Shown here: in pieces, positions 1 through 7,629 of the stretch
How the letters are laid out: each line of letters begins with the position of its first letter
Position numbering within the stretch: the first letter of the stretch is position 1
IMG/VR virus record: IMGVR_UViG_3300047552_001322
Coordinates: 1-34,207 of that record
Source: a virus
DNA: 34,207 nt
Direction: 5' to 3' (one strand)
Notes under the pieces: generated by a model
Told to the model about the DNA's origin: nothing
What the model saw: only the letters and a program-made list of their open reading frames with translations
The model's database searches: none
Position numbers and translations under genes: made by a program

Positions 1-2
1 GC

Positions 3-848
3 TCTGATGATGTCACTTGGGCATCTGTTCTTGGCGTAGATGACTCTACCTTGGCACTTGACGAAGAAGGCGACTTGGTCGGCATTCGTGTAAAAGTGGC
101 AGGCGAAGAATCTATCGTTGGTGTAAAAGACTTGATCGCTGGGTATCAGACGAACAAGTACATTACACAAAAGTCGCAAATGCTCTCGAATGAAAAGAGA
201 GAATTTGAATCCGTGCGTGATCGTGCAGCTGGTATTTATGTTGAAAAACTTCAAGTAGCTGATAAGCTTGTTGAAGTGTTAAAGAATTCGCTTGCTGCTG
301 ATTACCAAAAAGTAGACTGGGATACGTTGCGTATGCAGAATCCTGCTGAATGGTCTGCTTTGCAAACTGAGTATAAAAACAGGTTGCAGCAGATTGATCA
401 GGTAGTTGGCGCTATTAACGAAGAAGCTCAAAATAGCCGTGAACTACACAATCAGGACTCGTACAAGCGGTTTCAAGACTATGTGGTAGATCAGTTTAAT
501 CAGGTGTTGGCAGAAAACCCTGATTGGCGAAACAAGGAGAAAATGCAAAAAGATATGATGGAGCTTGGCAGGGGCGCTATTGAACAGTATGGAATTACTC
601 CAGAAGAGTTCAATGCCTTGGTTGACGCTCGTCATGTTCGCATTCTCCGTGACGCTTTGGCATTTCGTTCGGGTAAAAAAGCCTTGGACACCAAGCAGAC
701 TGCACCCAGGTTCCAGAAAGGTGGAAGAACTGGTAAGAGCATGGATAAACTGACTAAATTAACCCTCCGTGCTAAAAAGTCATCGGGGGCGCAGCAACGG
801 CAGTTCCAGACGGATGCCATTGCTGAGCTTTTGATGTCTCAGAAATAG
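3..848 (+). CDS. Phage head scaffolding protein (5' end outside window)
   Basis: The reading frame is open from the left edge (codon phase begins at base 3), so the N-terminus is missing; about 281 residues are visible. The start of the visible part (TWASVLGVDDSTLALDEEGD, then KVAGEESIVGVKDLIAGYQ and YTQ/ITQKSQ) matches the pattern of scaffold proteins in podovirus-like phages. It is followed by long charged, probably coiled-coil helices (residues roughly 60-200) and a lysine-rich C-terminal tail (GKSMDKLTKLTLRAKK). It lies directly upstream of the major capsid gene with a 10-bp gap, the usual position for the protein that guides capsid assembly and then leaves the head. An internal TTG at 51 is only a frame boundary, not a supported start. 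Function is inferred from position and composition. Confidence 0.75.
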   Translation, partial: SDDVTWASVLGVDDSTLALDEEGDLVGIRVKVAGEESIVGVKDLIAGYQTNKYITQKSQMLSNEKREFESVRDRAAGIYVEKLQVADKLVEVLKNSLAADYQKVDWDTLRMQNPAEWSALQTEYKNRLQQIDQVVGAINEEAQNSRELHNQDSYKRFQDYVVDQFNQVLAENPDWRNKEKMQKDMMELGRGAIEQYGITPEEFNALVDARHVRILRDALAFRSGKKALDTKQTAPRFQKGGRTGKSMDKLTKLTLRAKKSSGAQQRQFQTDAIAELLMSQK

Positions 849-858
849 GAAATTACTC

Positions 859-1908
859 ATGTCTACTGCAAATCTTGACGCTGCAGACCTTAAAGCCGTA
901 GTGGCTGGAGGTTTGATCCGCGAAGATGTCATGAACAAGATTTTTGACATTTCTCGCATTCCGTTGCCGTTCACCGACCTGTGCGGTGCATCGACGACTT
1001 CTGACAATCCGTACAAGGAATGGACGCAGGACACTTTAGCGTCTGTCGATACGACTAATGCCATCATTGACGGTTCTGATGCTTCTGGCAACGATACCGC
1101 TACCGGTGTTCGCGTCGGCAATCAGCACCAGATCTCTGATAAGGTGGTCCGCGTGTCGTACCGCGCTGATGCGACCAATAACATCGGTCGTGCCAAAGAA
1201 TTGGCTTATCAGCTAATGCGTCGTCAGCAGGAACTGCGTCGTGACGTTGAGGCGATTTCGCTGCTCAACCAGGCGTCTGTTGCTGACAACGGTAGCAACG
1301 CGGCTGGTAAGGTCGGCGGTCTGCCCTCTTGGCTAACAACATCAGTTAGTAATGGTGCTTCCCCTGGTGCAGACGGCGGTTTCAATACCACGACCAAACT
1401 GACTGTGGCTCGCACTGTTGGTGTTGCTCGGGCACTTACTGAAGCTGTTCTTCGTAGCACTATTCAGAGCGTATACGAACAGGGCGGCGATGTAACAGTG
1501 CTGATGACGGTGCCTGGCATTGTTGGTTCGTTCAGCAAGTACATGCTGAGTTCCAGCGCGCAGGTGTCGACCATTATGTCAGACCAGGGTAAGAGCACCA
1601 CTCCTGCTTCTGCCCTTGGTGCTGTCAACGTCTTTGTAACGGATTTTGGTACGATCAAGGTCGTTCCGAACCGGTTGCAACAGTCGTACAACAGTTCTGA
1701 CACGAAGGTCTGTGCTGATGTGTTTTTGCTCGATCCGGCGTACGTTCAGCATTCCTACCTGAAGGGTTACCAGACCCAGGAACTGGCGACCACTGGCTTG
1801 GCCAACAATCGTCAGATCTCTGTTGACTGGACCCTGGTTGTGGGCACTGAAAAGGCGCATGGCCTGATCGGTGATGTTGAAGTTGCTGCAGCAATGGCGG
1901 CATCGTAA
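859..1908 (+). CDS. Major capsid protein, SU10/DUF5309-like
   Basis: This 349-aa protein forms the head shell. The N-terminal half has the order seen in SU10-type HK97-fold capsid proteins: an early helix (IREDVMNKIFDISRIPLPFT), a KEWTQDTL strand, a loop rich in Asp/Thr, then QISDKVVRVSYRADATNNIG, and the long basic spine helix AYQLMRRQQELRRDVEAISL. The C-terminal half has VLMTVPGIVGSFSKYML and FLLDPAYVQHSYLKGY blocks typical of the family. It starts at ATG 859 after AGGAAAT and follows the scaffold gene. The stop TAA shares a base with the next ATG (TAATG), suggesting coupled translation. It is probably the most abundant virion protein. Family assignment is from motif memory, not a search. 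Confidence 0.85.
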   Translation: MSTANLDAADLKAVVAGGLIREDVMNKIFDISRIPLPFTDLCGASTTSDNPYKEWTQDTLASVDTTNAIIDGSDASGNDTATGVRVGNQHQISDKVVRVSYRADATNNIGRAKELAYQLMRRQQELRRDVEAISLLNQASVADNGSNAAGKVGGLPSWLTTSVSNGASPGADGGFNTTTKLTVARTVGVARALTEAVLRSTIQSVYEQGGDVTVLMTVPGIVGSFSKYMLSSSAQVSTIMSDQGKSTTPASALGAVNVFVTDFGTIKVVPNRLQQSYNSSDTKVCADVFLLDPAYVQHSYLKGYQTQELATTGLANNRQISVDWTLVVGTEKAHGLIGDVEVAAAMAAS

Positions 1909-1946
1909 TGGCTAAGAAAGGCAAACCGAAGCCGAAGCCTTGCTGA
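1908..1946 (+). CDS. Possible 12-aa basic micro-ORF
   Basis: The frame ATG at 1908 to TGA at 1944-1946 encodes MAKKGKPKPKPC, a very basic Lys-Pro peptide ending in Cys. Its ATG overlaps the capsid stop (TAATG) and its TGA overlaps the ATG of the next gene (TGATG). It therefore sits exactly between two genes as a translational relay with no free bases. The precise double overlap and the strongly basic composition argue that it may be translated. It could be a coupling leader for the next gene, or a tiny capsid-associated peptide. No homology can be claimed at this length. Confidence 0.4.
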   Translation: MAKKGKPKPKPC

Positions 1947-2137
1947 TGGCAATTGAAAAGGTGGTAAAGGCTGCTCATGATGCGAAGCAGCCTTCGCCTA
2001 AGCAAGCATCATACGTCAACGTGTCAAATAGGATTTTGCACCTTGAATCCGGGATTTATGCTCCGGGTGAAGAAGTGAAAGACCCTACTCAGGCAGAGTT
2101 GAGCAACTTTAGTGCCTACATCAAGGTGAAAGAATGA
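1946..2137 (+). CDS. Small hypothetical head-region protein
   Basis: A 63-aa protein starting at ATG 1946, which overlaps the TGA of the upstream 12-codon frame. It has a basic N-terminus (KVVKAAHDAKQPSPKQ) and a short beta-rich region (ASYVNVSNRILHLESGIYAP) followed by an acidic helix (KDPTQAELSNFSAYIKV). The pattern 'R-I-L-H-L-E-S-G' followed by Pro-Gly is reminiscent of small phage proteins placed right after the capsid gene, but no specific function is recognised. The stop overlaps the next ATG by four bases. Its location suggests a head or head-completion role. Confidence 0.6.
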   Translation: MAIEKVVKAAHDAKQPSPKQASYVNVSNRILHLESGIYAPGEEVKDPTQAELSNFSAYIKVKE

Positions 2138-2439
2138 CTGGCGGGGTCATACTCAGTAGGGTAGCATTTAGTGATGCTGACGGTAAGGTATACCACCAAA
2201 CCACTCAGCCAAACGAAGATGCTATTCTCGAAGAAAATGCTAATCTGCGGAAGGACAATGCGTACAAAGATTTGTCCTTTGGGAGGCAAGTGGCTTCCAT
2301 CCCATTTATTATGTGGGAAAAAGCAGTTCGGGATGGGTATGACCTCAATAGTCCTGACTCTGAGATTGCGCACAAAGAGCTATTTCGTTTCCTTCGCTCA
2401 CCCGAAGGCCAAATTTGTATGGTAAGGAACAAGTTATGA
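2134..2439 (+). CDS. Hypothetical head-region protein
   Basis: A 101-aa protein beginning at ATG 2134 inside an ATGA overlap with the previous gene. The first part looks beta-stranded (GGVILSRVAFSDADGKVY), the middle is an acidic helix (NEDAILEENANLRKDNAYKD), and the C-terminal part is a compact helical region (SIPFIMWEKAVRDGYDLNS, then HKELFRFLRSPEGQICMV). The phrase 'LRSPEGQ' near the end resembles conserved endings in small proteins of related phages, but I cannot name the family. Operon position between capsid and tail genes suggests a structural or assembly role. Confidence 0.6.
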   Translation: MTGGVILSRVAFSDADGKVYHQTTQPNEDAILEENANLRKDNAYKDLSFGRQVASIPFIMWEKAVRDGYDLNSPDSEIAHKELFRFLRSPEGQICMVRNKL

Positions 2440-3149
2440 GCGGCGAACACTTTTACAAGGGTTCTAGCATTTCTCCGCGAGAGTTGCTATACTTTAGCAC
2501 TATCGGCGAAGTCGATGCAGCGACGGTGGGCGAGGGGGCATTAATTATCGGCGGCAAGCTTTATTGGTGTGATGGCACCAGTTTAGTTGCGCAGAACGAT
2601 GGCATGCAACTTGCTAGTCCCGTTTGGGATGATTTGCGATTTCCGTCTATCGGCATCAATCCTCCTGGCGCTGCAGCAGATCCGGGGCGCAGCACCACAA
2701 CCGGTTTGCTTGAATTTTCTGGCAGCGCTGATAATACTATTTGCGGTGTTGCGCAAATGCCGCATTCGTGGAAAGAAGGCAGTGCTCTTGGTCCACATCT
2801 TCATTTGCGGTTTCCAACGTCAGCAACTGCTAATACCCGATGGAAGCTGGAGTACGACATTGCTTCCCCGGCTGGCAATTTCACAAATAACAGCGGAACG
2901 TGGTCTGACGGCGGTACAATCACTGTCGCAAATCCCGAGAATGTCAAGAAGCATGTTCTGGCAGATTTCACTGACATCGTGATGACCGGCAAGACATTCT
3001 CTACTATCGTTTTGTGGAGAATTACTCGTTTGGCTGCTAGTGATGCCGCAGACAATGATACCAACGCAGTCGAGTTGTTGGAATTTGATATTCACTTTGA
3101 AATTGACTCTTTGGGGTCAGTCGAAGAATATAGTAAGTGGGGTGCATGA
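2436..3149 (+). CDS. Putative virion structural protein, beta-rich
   Basis: A 237-aa protein; ATG 2436 is chosen because it gives an ATGA overlap with the previous stop. The N-terminal 50 residues (IGGKLYWCDGTSLVAQND) look like a small beta domain. After that comes a recognisable phage beta-sandwich pattern: WDDLRFPSIGINPPG, then MPHSWKEGSALGPHLHLRF with two His, then a strand-rich stretch to VELLEFDIHFEIDS. The 'PH-W-KEG---PHLH' block is conserved in many phage proteins annotated as structural or hypothetical. It probably forms a head decoration or connector-proximal element. The exact role is unknown. Confidence 0.65.
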   Translation: MSGEHFYKGSSISPRELLYFSTIGEVDAATVGEGALIIGGKLYWCDGTSLVAQNDGMQLASPVWDDLRFPSIGINPPGAAADPGRSTTTGLLEFSGSADNTICGVAQMPHSWKEGSALGPHLHLRFPTSATANTRWKLEYDIASPAGNFTNNSGTWSDGGTITVANPENVKKHVLADFTDIVMTGKTFSTIVLWRITRLAASDAADNDTNAVELLEFDIHFEIDSLGSVEEYSKWGA

Positions 3150-3655
3150 TGAAAGTTGGACTAGAAATTGCTGAAGTCAGTGTTGAACTGACACGCCCCA
3201 CTGACACTGACGCGTACGCTGTCAACGATGTCATTTCAAACTCTACCACTGAACCAGCGGTAATAACGTTTGAAAATTGTGGTGCAGATAATGAAGGTAG
3301 TGGCTATATCACCAAAGCTCGTCTGTTCACCAATTCGGCAACAGCCCTGCTTGGTGCACAGATCCGGTTGCATTTGTACCATACTGCGCCGACTGCAATC
3401 AATGACAATGCGGCATTCACCTTGTTGTATGCAAATGCAGTGAATCGTATTGGCTACATCGATTTTCCTGTACTTGAGACAGGTGGCACCGGGTCCGATG
3501 CGTCAGCCTCATTGTGGATCGATTTGCCGATCAAGTTTCGATGTGCACGTGGTTCAAAAGCATTGTACGGCGTGGCTGTTGTGAGAGTTGCGGGTGCTGC
3601 TCCTGCCTCTGGTCAAAAGTTGAAATTCTTCCTTGGCCTTGAGAAGCATTCCTGA
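3146..3655 (+). CDS. Putative virion structural protein
   Basis: About 169 aa, starting at ATG 3146 (ATGATG; 3149 is an alternative) with overlap to the previous TGA. It is almost entirely beta-strand-like: VSVELTRPTDTDAYAVNDVI, ITFENCGADNEGSGYITKAR, AQIRLHLYHTAPTAINDNAA. The 'TRPTDTDAYAVNDVI' opening and 'GYITKARL---RLHLY' core recur in a family of phage proteins encoded close to the capsid gene. It shares the general beta-sandwich look of the preceding gene, and the two may act together on the capsid surface. No catalytic motif is visible. Confidence 0.6.
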   Translation: MMKVGLEIAEVSVELTRPTDTDAYAVNDVISNSTTEPAVITFENCGADNEGSGYITKARLFTNSATALLGAQIRLHLYHTAPTAINDNAAFTLLYANAVNRIGYIDFPVLETGGTGSDASASLWIDLPIKFRCARGSKALYGVAVVRVAGAAPASGQKLKFFLGLEKHS

Positions 3656-3666
3656 GGCTTACGGCG

Positions 3667-6255
3667 ATGGCACTATTTCGAAGAGTAAAGCCACCTTTCA
3701 GCCTCAAGACGCTGCAGAAAGACCCTTCCTGCGTCCTAATCCAAGACCCTAGCGCTATCTGGGGCGGCTCAGATCACCTTCCGCGAAGGAATCTGCTGGG
3801 ATATACCGAATCTCTGGATGTGAGTGCCTACTGGCAAGCAGGAACAGGACTCACTTCTGTTAGTAGCGGAGGTTTGCTTACAGAATCTATTCAGAATTCA
3901 ACACACAGAGCTGCATCCAATAACAACTCTGGTCTTACGATCATTGCATCGACGTCCTATTATTTCAAAGCAAAACTGAAAAAAGGAACGAGGACGTGGC
4001 AGTGGATGGGTATTTACCTAAACGGGTCTAATATCTCAGCAGAAATCTGGGTTAATGTAGACACAGGAACCGTCGGCCAGGTAACGCAGGCGACCCCGTT
4101 TGTTTCGAGCATAACGGTTACTGCGGATGGGACTGGGTGGTTTGATCTGTCTTTTAAGATGACCACTATCACTACCTCCACGAGTGTTATCTTTTATCTC
4201 GGACTCGCAAGCGCCGACGGGACCAATGTTTATGTTGGCTCTGCATCTGAAAACGGATACTGGAACAAAGCATCCTTAACACTCGCCTCCACCACCGACC
4301 AATCCTACCAGCGCGTCACCGACTGGACGACCGAACAATACGCCTGGGCGGCACAGAAGAATGTGCCGTGGTTGAGAAGGAATCGGTTTCTGAATACAGC
4401 AACGCTCAGCACGCAGACGGTTTCAAGCGTTACGGCAACGCCGTTGACGGTGAGCATTACCGGCACGGGCAAGATCGACTTTACGACCGCCTACACGGGC
4501 ACGCTACAGGGCACAGGCGCGTCTGATCGCGTTACCGCAACCTTCACCCCTACTGCCGGGAATCTCGTCTGTACGGTCACGGGAACCGTCACGCTGGCGC
4601 AGTGCGAAGTCGGCAGCACGGCGACACCGTACCAAGAAGTTGGCGCATCATGGGCAGCAACCTACACCGCCCTCGCCAAAGCCGCAGGCTACCCGATCAG
4701 TCTCTACAGCGACCGCGCCGGGACGACGGCGACGGTTGGGCCGGATGATCCGGTGGGTGTGTTGCTGGATCAGAGTGAAGGTCTGGCGCTTGGACCGGAG
4801 TTGGTGACGAATGGTGGGTTTACCACAGATACCGGGTGGATCTATGGTGCCGAGTGGTCCATATCTAATGGAGTTGCAACCCACTCGGGTCCACCGAGCT
4901 ATGTAATACAATCTGGATTCACAGCAACAGCAGGATCTTACTTAATTACGTTTGATGTTTCCGGAAACACAAACGCAGCGGCGTTTAGTTTCGATAATTA
5001 TGGAGCGTTTCCGTCTGGCGGGTACTTTAGTGCGATGGTATCTGGGACATATCGCCTTATCGCATACACTTCTGGTGGAACAGGAATTCGAATATACGCC
5101 GGTAATAATTTCAACGGGAGTGTAGATAATGTCAGCATTAGAAAAATCCCCGGATACCACGCCACCGCACCCTCCGACGCCGCACGCCCGGTTCTGAAAC
5201 TCGACGGCAACGGACGCTGGTATCTTGATCGGGATACGACCGATGATAATTTGCCGATTACGTGGCCGACTGTTCTGAGTGAATCGCAGTTGGGACCGGA
5301 GTTGGTGAGTAATGGGACGTTTACGACGGATACGACGGGATGGGCTGCTGGAGCAAGTGCCACGCTGTCTTCTGCTTCTGGACAACTGCGAGTTACAAAC
5401 GGGGGCGCTGCTTACGGGTATGCCTACCAAACAACTCCAACCGCTGTCGGTAAAACCTATCTAGTTACAATAACACGCAGTAATGGCAACGCTGGAGCAA
5501 ACGGATACCGTATAGGTACTACGTCGCAGGGTCTTGAATATGCCTCTGAGTCGAGTGCAACAGTAACACAGGTAACGAAGTTTGTTACTGCTACAAGTAG
5601 CACACTTTACCTCACGCTTTATTGTTGGAGTTCAACCACGACCGGAGTTTATTGCGACTATGACAACATCTCCGTCCGCGAAGTCACCGGCACCAACGTC
5701 ATCTACACCGCAACCGGCGACTACACGACGAAAGATTCCGGCCTGATCCTTTCAGGCGCAACCGACTACAAATTCCCGCAACGCCCATCCGGTGATTACG
5801 GTCGAATTGTGATGGCAGCGGAGAGCAAGTACGACGCGAAGATCATCAAGTACCTGGATCAGAAGCGGGGCAGGTCGTATCAGTTAGGGCCGGAGTTGGT
5901 GACGAATGGAAGCCCGTTAGTCGACGGATCTTGGACAAAGAGCGCAGAAGCAAGCGTAGTCGGTGGACAGGCGGTCTTGACCGCAGCGCCTTCTGGCAAC
6001 GGTATTTGGCAGGTGCTATCTGGAGCGTCAGCTTCGGCAAAGTCCTATCTAGTCACCTATTCAATCCTGGCAGTCACGACAGGAACGGTGCGAATGTATT
6101 CTGGGTCTGGAGCGCCAAGAATAATCCGATCATCCCCCGGAACTTATTCTGAGGTGTGCTCGTTTATAAGCAACAACATGATCTACATATTGAGCGCCAC
6201 GTCCAACACTACAGCGACTGTTGGAAATATCTCGGTCAGGGAGATCCTACTATGA
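3667..6255 (+). CDS. Modular tail/appendage protein with repeated CBM-like domains
   Basis: An 862-aa protein that reads as a string of beta-sandwich (carbohydrate-binding-like) modules. The first, about residues 41-205, opens with RNLLGYTESLDVSAYWQAG. The second, about 239-325, ends LAQCEVGSTATPYQEV. Three related repeats follow at about 376-493, 542-672 and 739-861. Each begins LGPELV(T/S)NG and ends in a 'DN-S-R-' type strand (VDNVSIRKI, DYDNISVREV, VGNISVREI). There is no enzymatic motif. Such proteins decorate phage particles or bind cell-surface glycans. The start ATG 3667 follows GAGG. Part of the gene (about 4270-4790 and the repeat joins) is richer in G+C than its neighbours, which suggests modular exchange. 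A host-recognition role is inferred. Confidence 0.7.
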   Translation: MALFRRVKPPFSLKTLQKDPSCVLIQDPSAIWGGSDHLPRRNLLGYTESLDVSAYWQAGTGLTSVSSGGLLTESIQNSTHRAASNNNSGLTIIASTSYYFKAKLKKGTRTWQWMGIYLNGSNISAEIWVNVDTGTVGQVTQATPFVSSITVTADGTGWFDLSFKMTTITTSTSVIFYLGLASADGTNVYVGSASENGYWNKASLTLASTTDQSYQRVTDWTTEQYAWAAQKNVPWLRRNRFLNTATLSTQTVSSVTATPLTVSITGTGKIDFTTAYTGTLQGTGASDRVTATFTPTAGNLVCTVTGTVTLAQCEVGSTATPYQEVGASWAATYTALAKAAGYPISLYSDRAGTTATVGPDDPVGVLLDQSEGLALGPELVTNGGFTTDTGWIYGAEWSISNGVATHSGPPSYVIQSGFTATAGSYLITFDVSGNTNAAAFSFDNYGAFPSGGYFSAMVSGTYRLIAYTSGGTGIRIYAGNNFNGSVDNVSIRKIPGYHATAPSDAARPVLKLDGNGRWYLDRDTTDDNLPITWPTVLSESQLGPELVSNGTFTTDTTGWAAGASATLSSASGQLRVTNGGAAYGYAYQTTPTAVGKTYLVTITRSNGNAGANGYRIGTTSQGLEYASESSATVTQVTKFVTATSSTLYLTLYCWSSTTTGVYCDYDNISVREVTGTNVIYTATGDYTTKDSGLILSGATDYKFPQRPSGDYGRIVMAAESKYDAKIIKYLDQKRGRSYQLGPELVTNGSPLVDGSWTKSAEASVVGGQAVLTAAPSGNGIWQVLSGASASAKSYLVTYSILAVTTGTVRMYSGSGAPRIIRSSPGTYSEVCSFISNNMIYILSATSNTTATVGNISVREILL
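4795..5905 (+). repeat. Coding repeats GGACCGGAGTTGGTGA-type
   Basis: Near-identical DNA (core CCGGAGTTGGTGA, near 4795, 5295 and 5890) starts each of the three repeated modules of the 862-aa protein. The spacing is about 500 and 595 bp. High identity limited to the module joins suggests recombination hot spots within the gene. Confidence 0.6.
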
Positions 6256-6605
6256 GTTACACCTACAGCGCGGTCTTGGTAACACCCGCAGACCAACTTG
6301 AAGACGCTAACAAAGTCGGCTCGGCGCTCGGTTATTCCGCCAACGAATTCACCGTTCCGGCATCGAGCGACGGTATTAACGTCACCCATTACTATTGCCA
6401 CACCTGGGCGAATGAGACGTTTGCTCAAATGGTAGAAATGCTTGGCCTTGGTGAGACCCCTCCTGCTGACTTTGAAGCAGCCGGGATTGAGCCTGGGACA
6501 TACATGCTGGCGCTCTCGCGCTTGATCGTCTCGTGCCGCGATGGCGCGGACCCGGCGCAGCATGTCGAGGAAGTGCTGACGGCAGCGGGGCTGACAAAGC
6601 TGTGA
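6252..6605 (+). CDS. Hypothetical protein (117 aa)
   Basis: ATG 6252 overlaps the stop of the large modular protein (ATGA). The 117-aa product starts MSYTYSAVLVTPADQLEDAN and has a helix-strand alternation typical of a small alpha/beta protein. It has no signal peptide or membrane segment and ends in a helix (VEEVLTAAGLTKL). A similar small cytosolic-looking protein often follows phage fibre genes and can be a fibre assembly partner, but nothing in the sequence proves that. Its G+C-rich codon use resembles the 3' part of the upstream gene, so the two may have moved together. Confidence 0.55.
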   Translation: MSYTYSAVLVTPADQLEDANKVGSALGYSANEFTVPASSDGINVTHYYCHTWANETFAQMVEMLGLGETPPADFEAAGIEPGTYMLALSRLIVSCRDGADPAQHVEEVLTAAGLTKL

Positions 6606-6883
6606 TCTTCCGATACCCGATCAGCCTGAGCCAGTACGGGCGCTTCCAGCACTCGACTAATGACGCTGAGTTACATGCAATTTGTGCCAAGGCGGGCGTC
6701 AAGGTGACAGGTGAGCAACTGATTGACGGCATAGAAACATGGTACTTCCGTGGGCGTTGTGCTGGTACTATGGCGTTAATATATGAAGATGATTCTTGGT
6801 ATTGTTTTATATACATACAATCAAAGCCATGGTGGCTCCCTTGGTTTGTGCTTGATTGGGGGTTCAAAGAGGCACTGAAATGA
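6602..6883 (+). CDS. Hypothetical protein (93 aa)
   Basis: The likely start is GTG 6602, which overlaps the previous stop as GTGA; a longer frame upstream lies inside the previous gene and is not supported. The 93-aa product has a small alpha/beta N-terminal part (IFRYPISLSQYGRFQHS) and an aromatic C-terminal half (SWYCFIYI, then SKPWWLPWFVLDWGFKEAL). The many Trp/Phe/Pro residues could sit at a membrane surface. It is the first gene of the small membrane-protein cluster and ends in an ATGA overlap with a holin-like gene. Function not recognised. Confidence 0.5.
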   Translation: MIFRYPISLSQYGRFQHSTNDAELHAICAKAGVKVTGEQLIDGIETWYFRGRCAGTMALIYEDDSWYCFIYIQSKPWWLPWFVLDWGFKEALK

Positions 6884-7083
6884 CATCTGACAAACTGTTT
6901 GAGCACCTGACTGAACCTTCCACTGTACGTGGTATTAGTTGGACTATTGGTTGTGTGATGTCTTTGGTCTGGATTTCAGCTGGGGATTATAAGGGTGCTC
7001 TTGAAGTTTTATCAATTTGTGGCTTAGTTGCTGGTGTTGTGGGAGCAACCACACGTGACCGTAAGTGCGAAGATGCCGAGTGA
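6880..7083 (+). CDS. Holin-like small membrane protein
   Basis: A 67-aa protein from ATG 6880 (ATGA overlap). It has two short hydrophobic stretches, about residues 19-36 (SWTIGCVMSLVWISAG) and 41-60 (LEVLSICGLVAGVVGAT), joined by a tight polar turn (DYKG). A charged tail follows (TRDRKCEDAE). Size, two membrane spans and the hydrophilic C-terminus fit class II/III holins or related phage membrane proteins that open the inner membrane at lysis. The next two genes are also small membrane proteins. No endolysin gene is adjacent, so the lysis role rests on topology only. Confidence 0.5.
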   Translation: MTSDKLFEHLTEPSTVRGISWTIGCVMSLVWISAGDYKGALEVLSICGLVAGVVGATTRDRKCEDAE

Positions 7084-7477
7084 ACCGCAACAAATTGGCG
7101 GATGGGATGGTGTTGAAAGGCGTAGAAAGCCAAGTGATCATGAAGTTTTTCAGTACATCGATGATCAAGTAGAAAGTAAATTAAAGGAGCCTGGGCTTAG
7201 AATACGTTCATTTGGTGATATTTACCACGCAATGTCGATAGCAGTCGTGATGATTGCAGGAGTTGCCTGGGGTCTGAAGTTAGAAGCAAAAATAGACATG
7301 GTACAAAAAGAACTTATGTCAATGCAACTTTTAATTAACAAAGGTATATTGCCAATAACAGAAGAACGGGTAAACAGTCTCACCGCTAGGCTCGATCGAA
7401 GGGAACAAGAAGGAGAACGTGTAGCTAATATGGTTAAGGAAGTACAGAAAGAGTGCCTCCAGTTGATAAGAAAGTAA
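7073..7477 (+). CDS. Single-span membrane protein with coiled coil (lysis cluster)
   Basis: ATG 7073 gives 134 aa; the frame can be extended to TTG 7028 but that lies within the previous gene. The N-terminus is soluble with GGWDGVERRRKPSD. One membrane span is at about residues 55-72 (MSIAVVMIAGVAWGLKL), and a long charged, probably coiled-coil helix follows to the end (MVQKELMSMQLL, then LDRREQEGERVANMVKEVQ). This topology resembles holin/antiholin-type or inner-membrane spanin-like proteins, but neither can be proven. It overlaps the upstream gene by 11 bp and the downstream small frame by 25 bp. Confidence 0.5.
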   Translation: MPSEPQQIGGWDGVERRRKPSDHEVFQYIDDQVESKLKEPGLRIRSFGDIYHAMSIAVVMIAGVAWGLKLEAKIDMVQKELMSMQLLINKGILPITEERVNSLTARLDRREQEGERVANMVKEVQKECLQLIRK

Positions 7478-7629
7478 CTAGATGGAGTTGGTTATTTAGT
7501 GAATGCAGATATTGTGACATCCTATTTTGGATATTACTGGGTGCATTCTTTGGCGCGATCATAATGTTAGTTGTTTGTTACCAAGTATACAACAATGAAC
7601 TATTCAGAATTGCAGAGTACAGCGTTTGA
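7453..7629 (+). CDS. Small CxxC membrane protein bridging two genes
   Basis: A GTG-started frame (GTG 7453, TGA 7627-7629) encodes 58 residues and fills the otherwise empty gap between the coiled-coil membrane protein and the adaptor gene, overlapping both. It begins MPPVDKKVTRWSWLF, has a Cys pair (SECRYCD), then a hydrophobic membrane span (ILFWILLGAFFGAIIMLVV) and a short polar tail (YNNELFRIAEYSV). The basic N-terminus before the span suggests N-in topology. The size and location fit a lysis-cluster component. The GTG start and weak upstream purines (CAGAAAGA) keep confidence moderate. Confidence 0.45.
   Translation: MPPVDKKVTRWSWLFSECRYCDILFWILLGAFFGAIIMLVVCYQVYNNELFRIAEYSV

Noticed and set aside
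4942-5430. Long open frame on the minus strand within the modular tail gene
   Set aside because: Low-complexity basic product, no start signal, and the opposite strand has a coherent domain structure; it is a shadow of a G+C-rich coding segment.
3667-6255. Diversity-generating retroelement target in the modular tail gene
   Set aside because: No reverse transcriptase, no template repeat and no A-biased variable region in the window.
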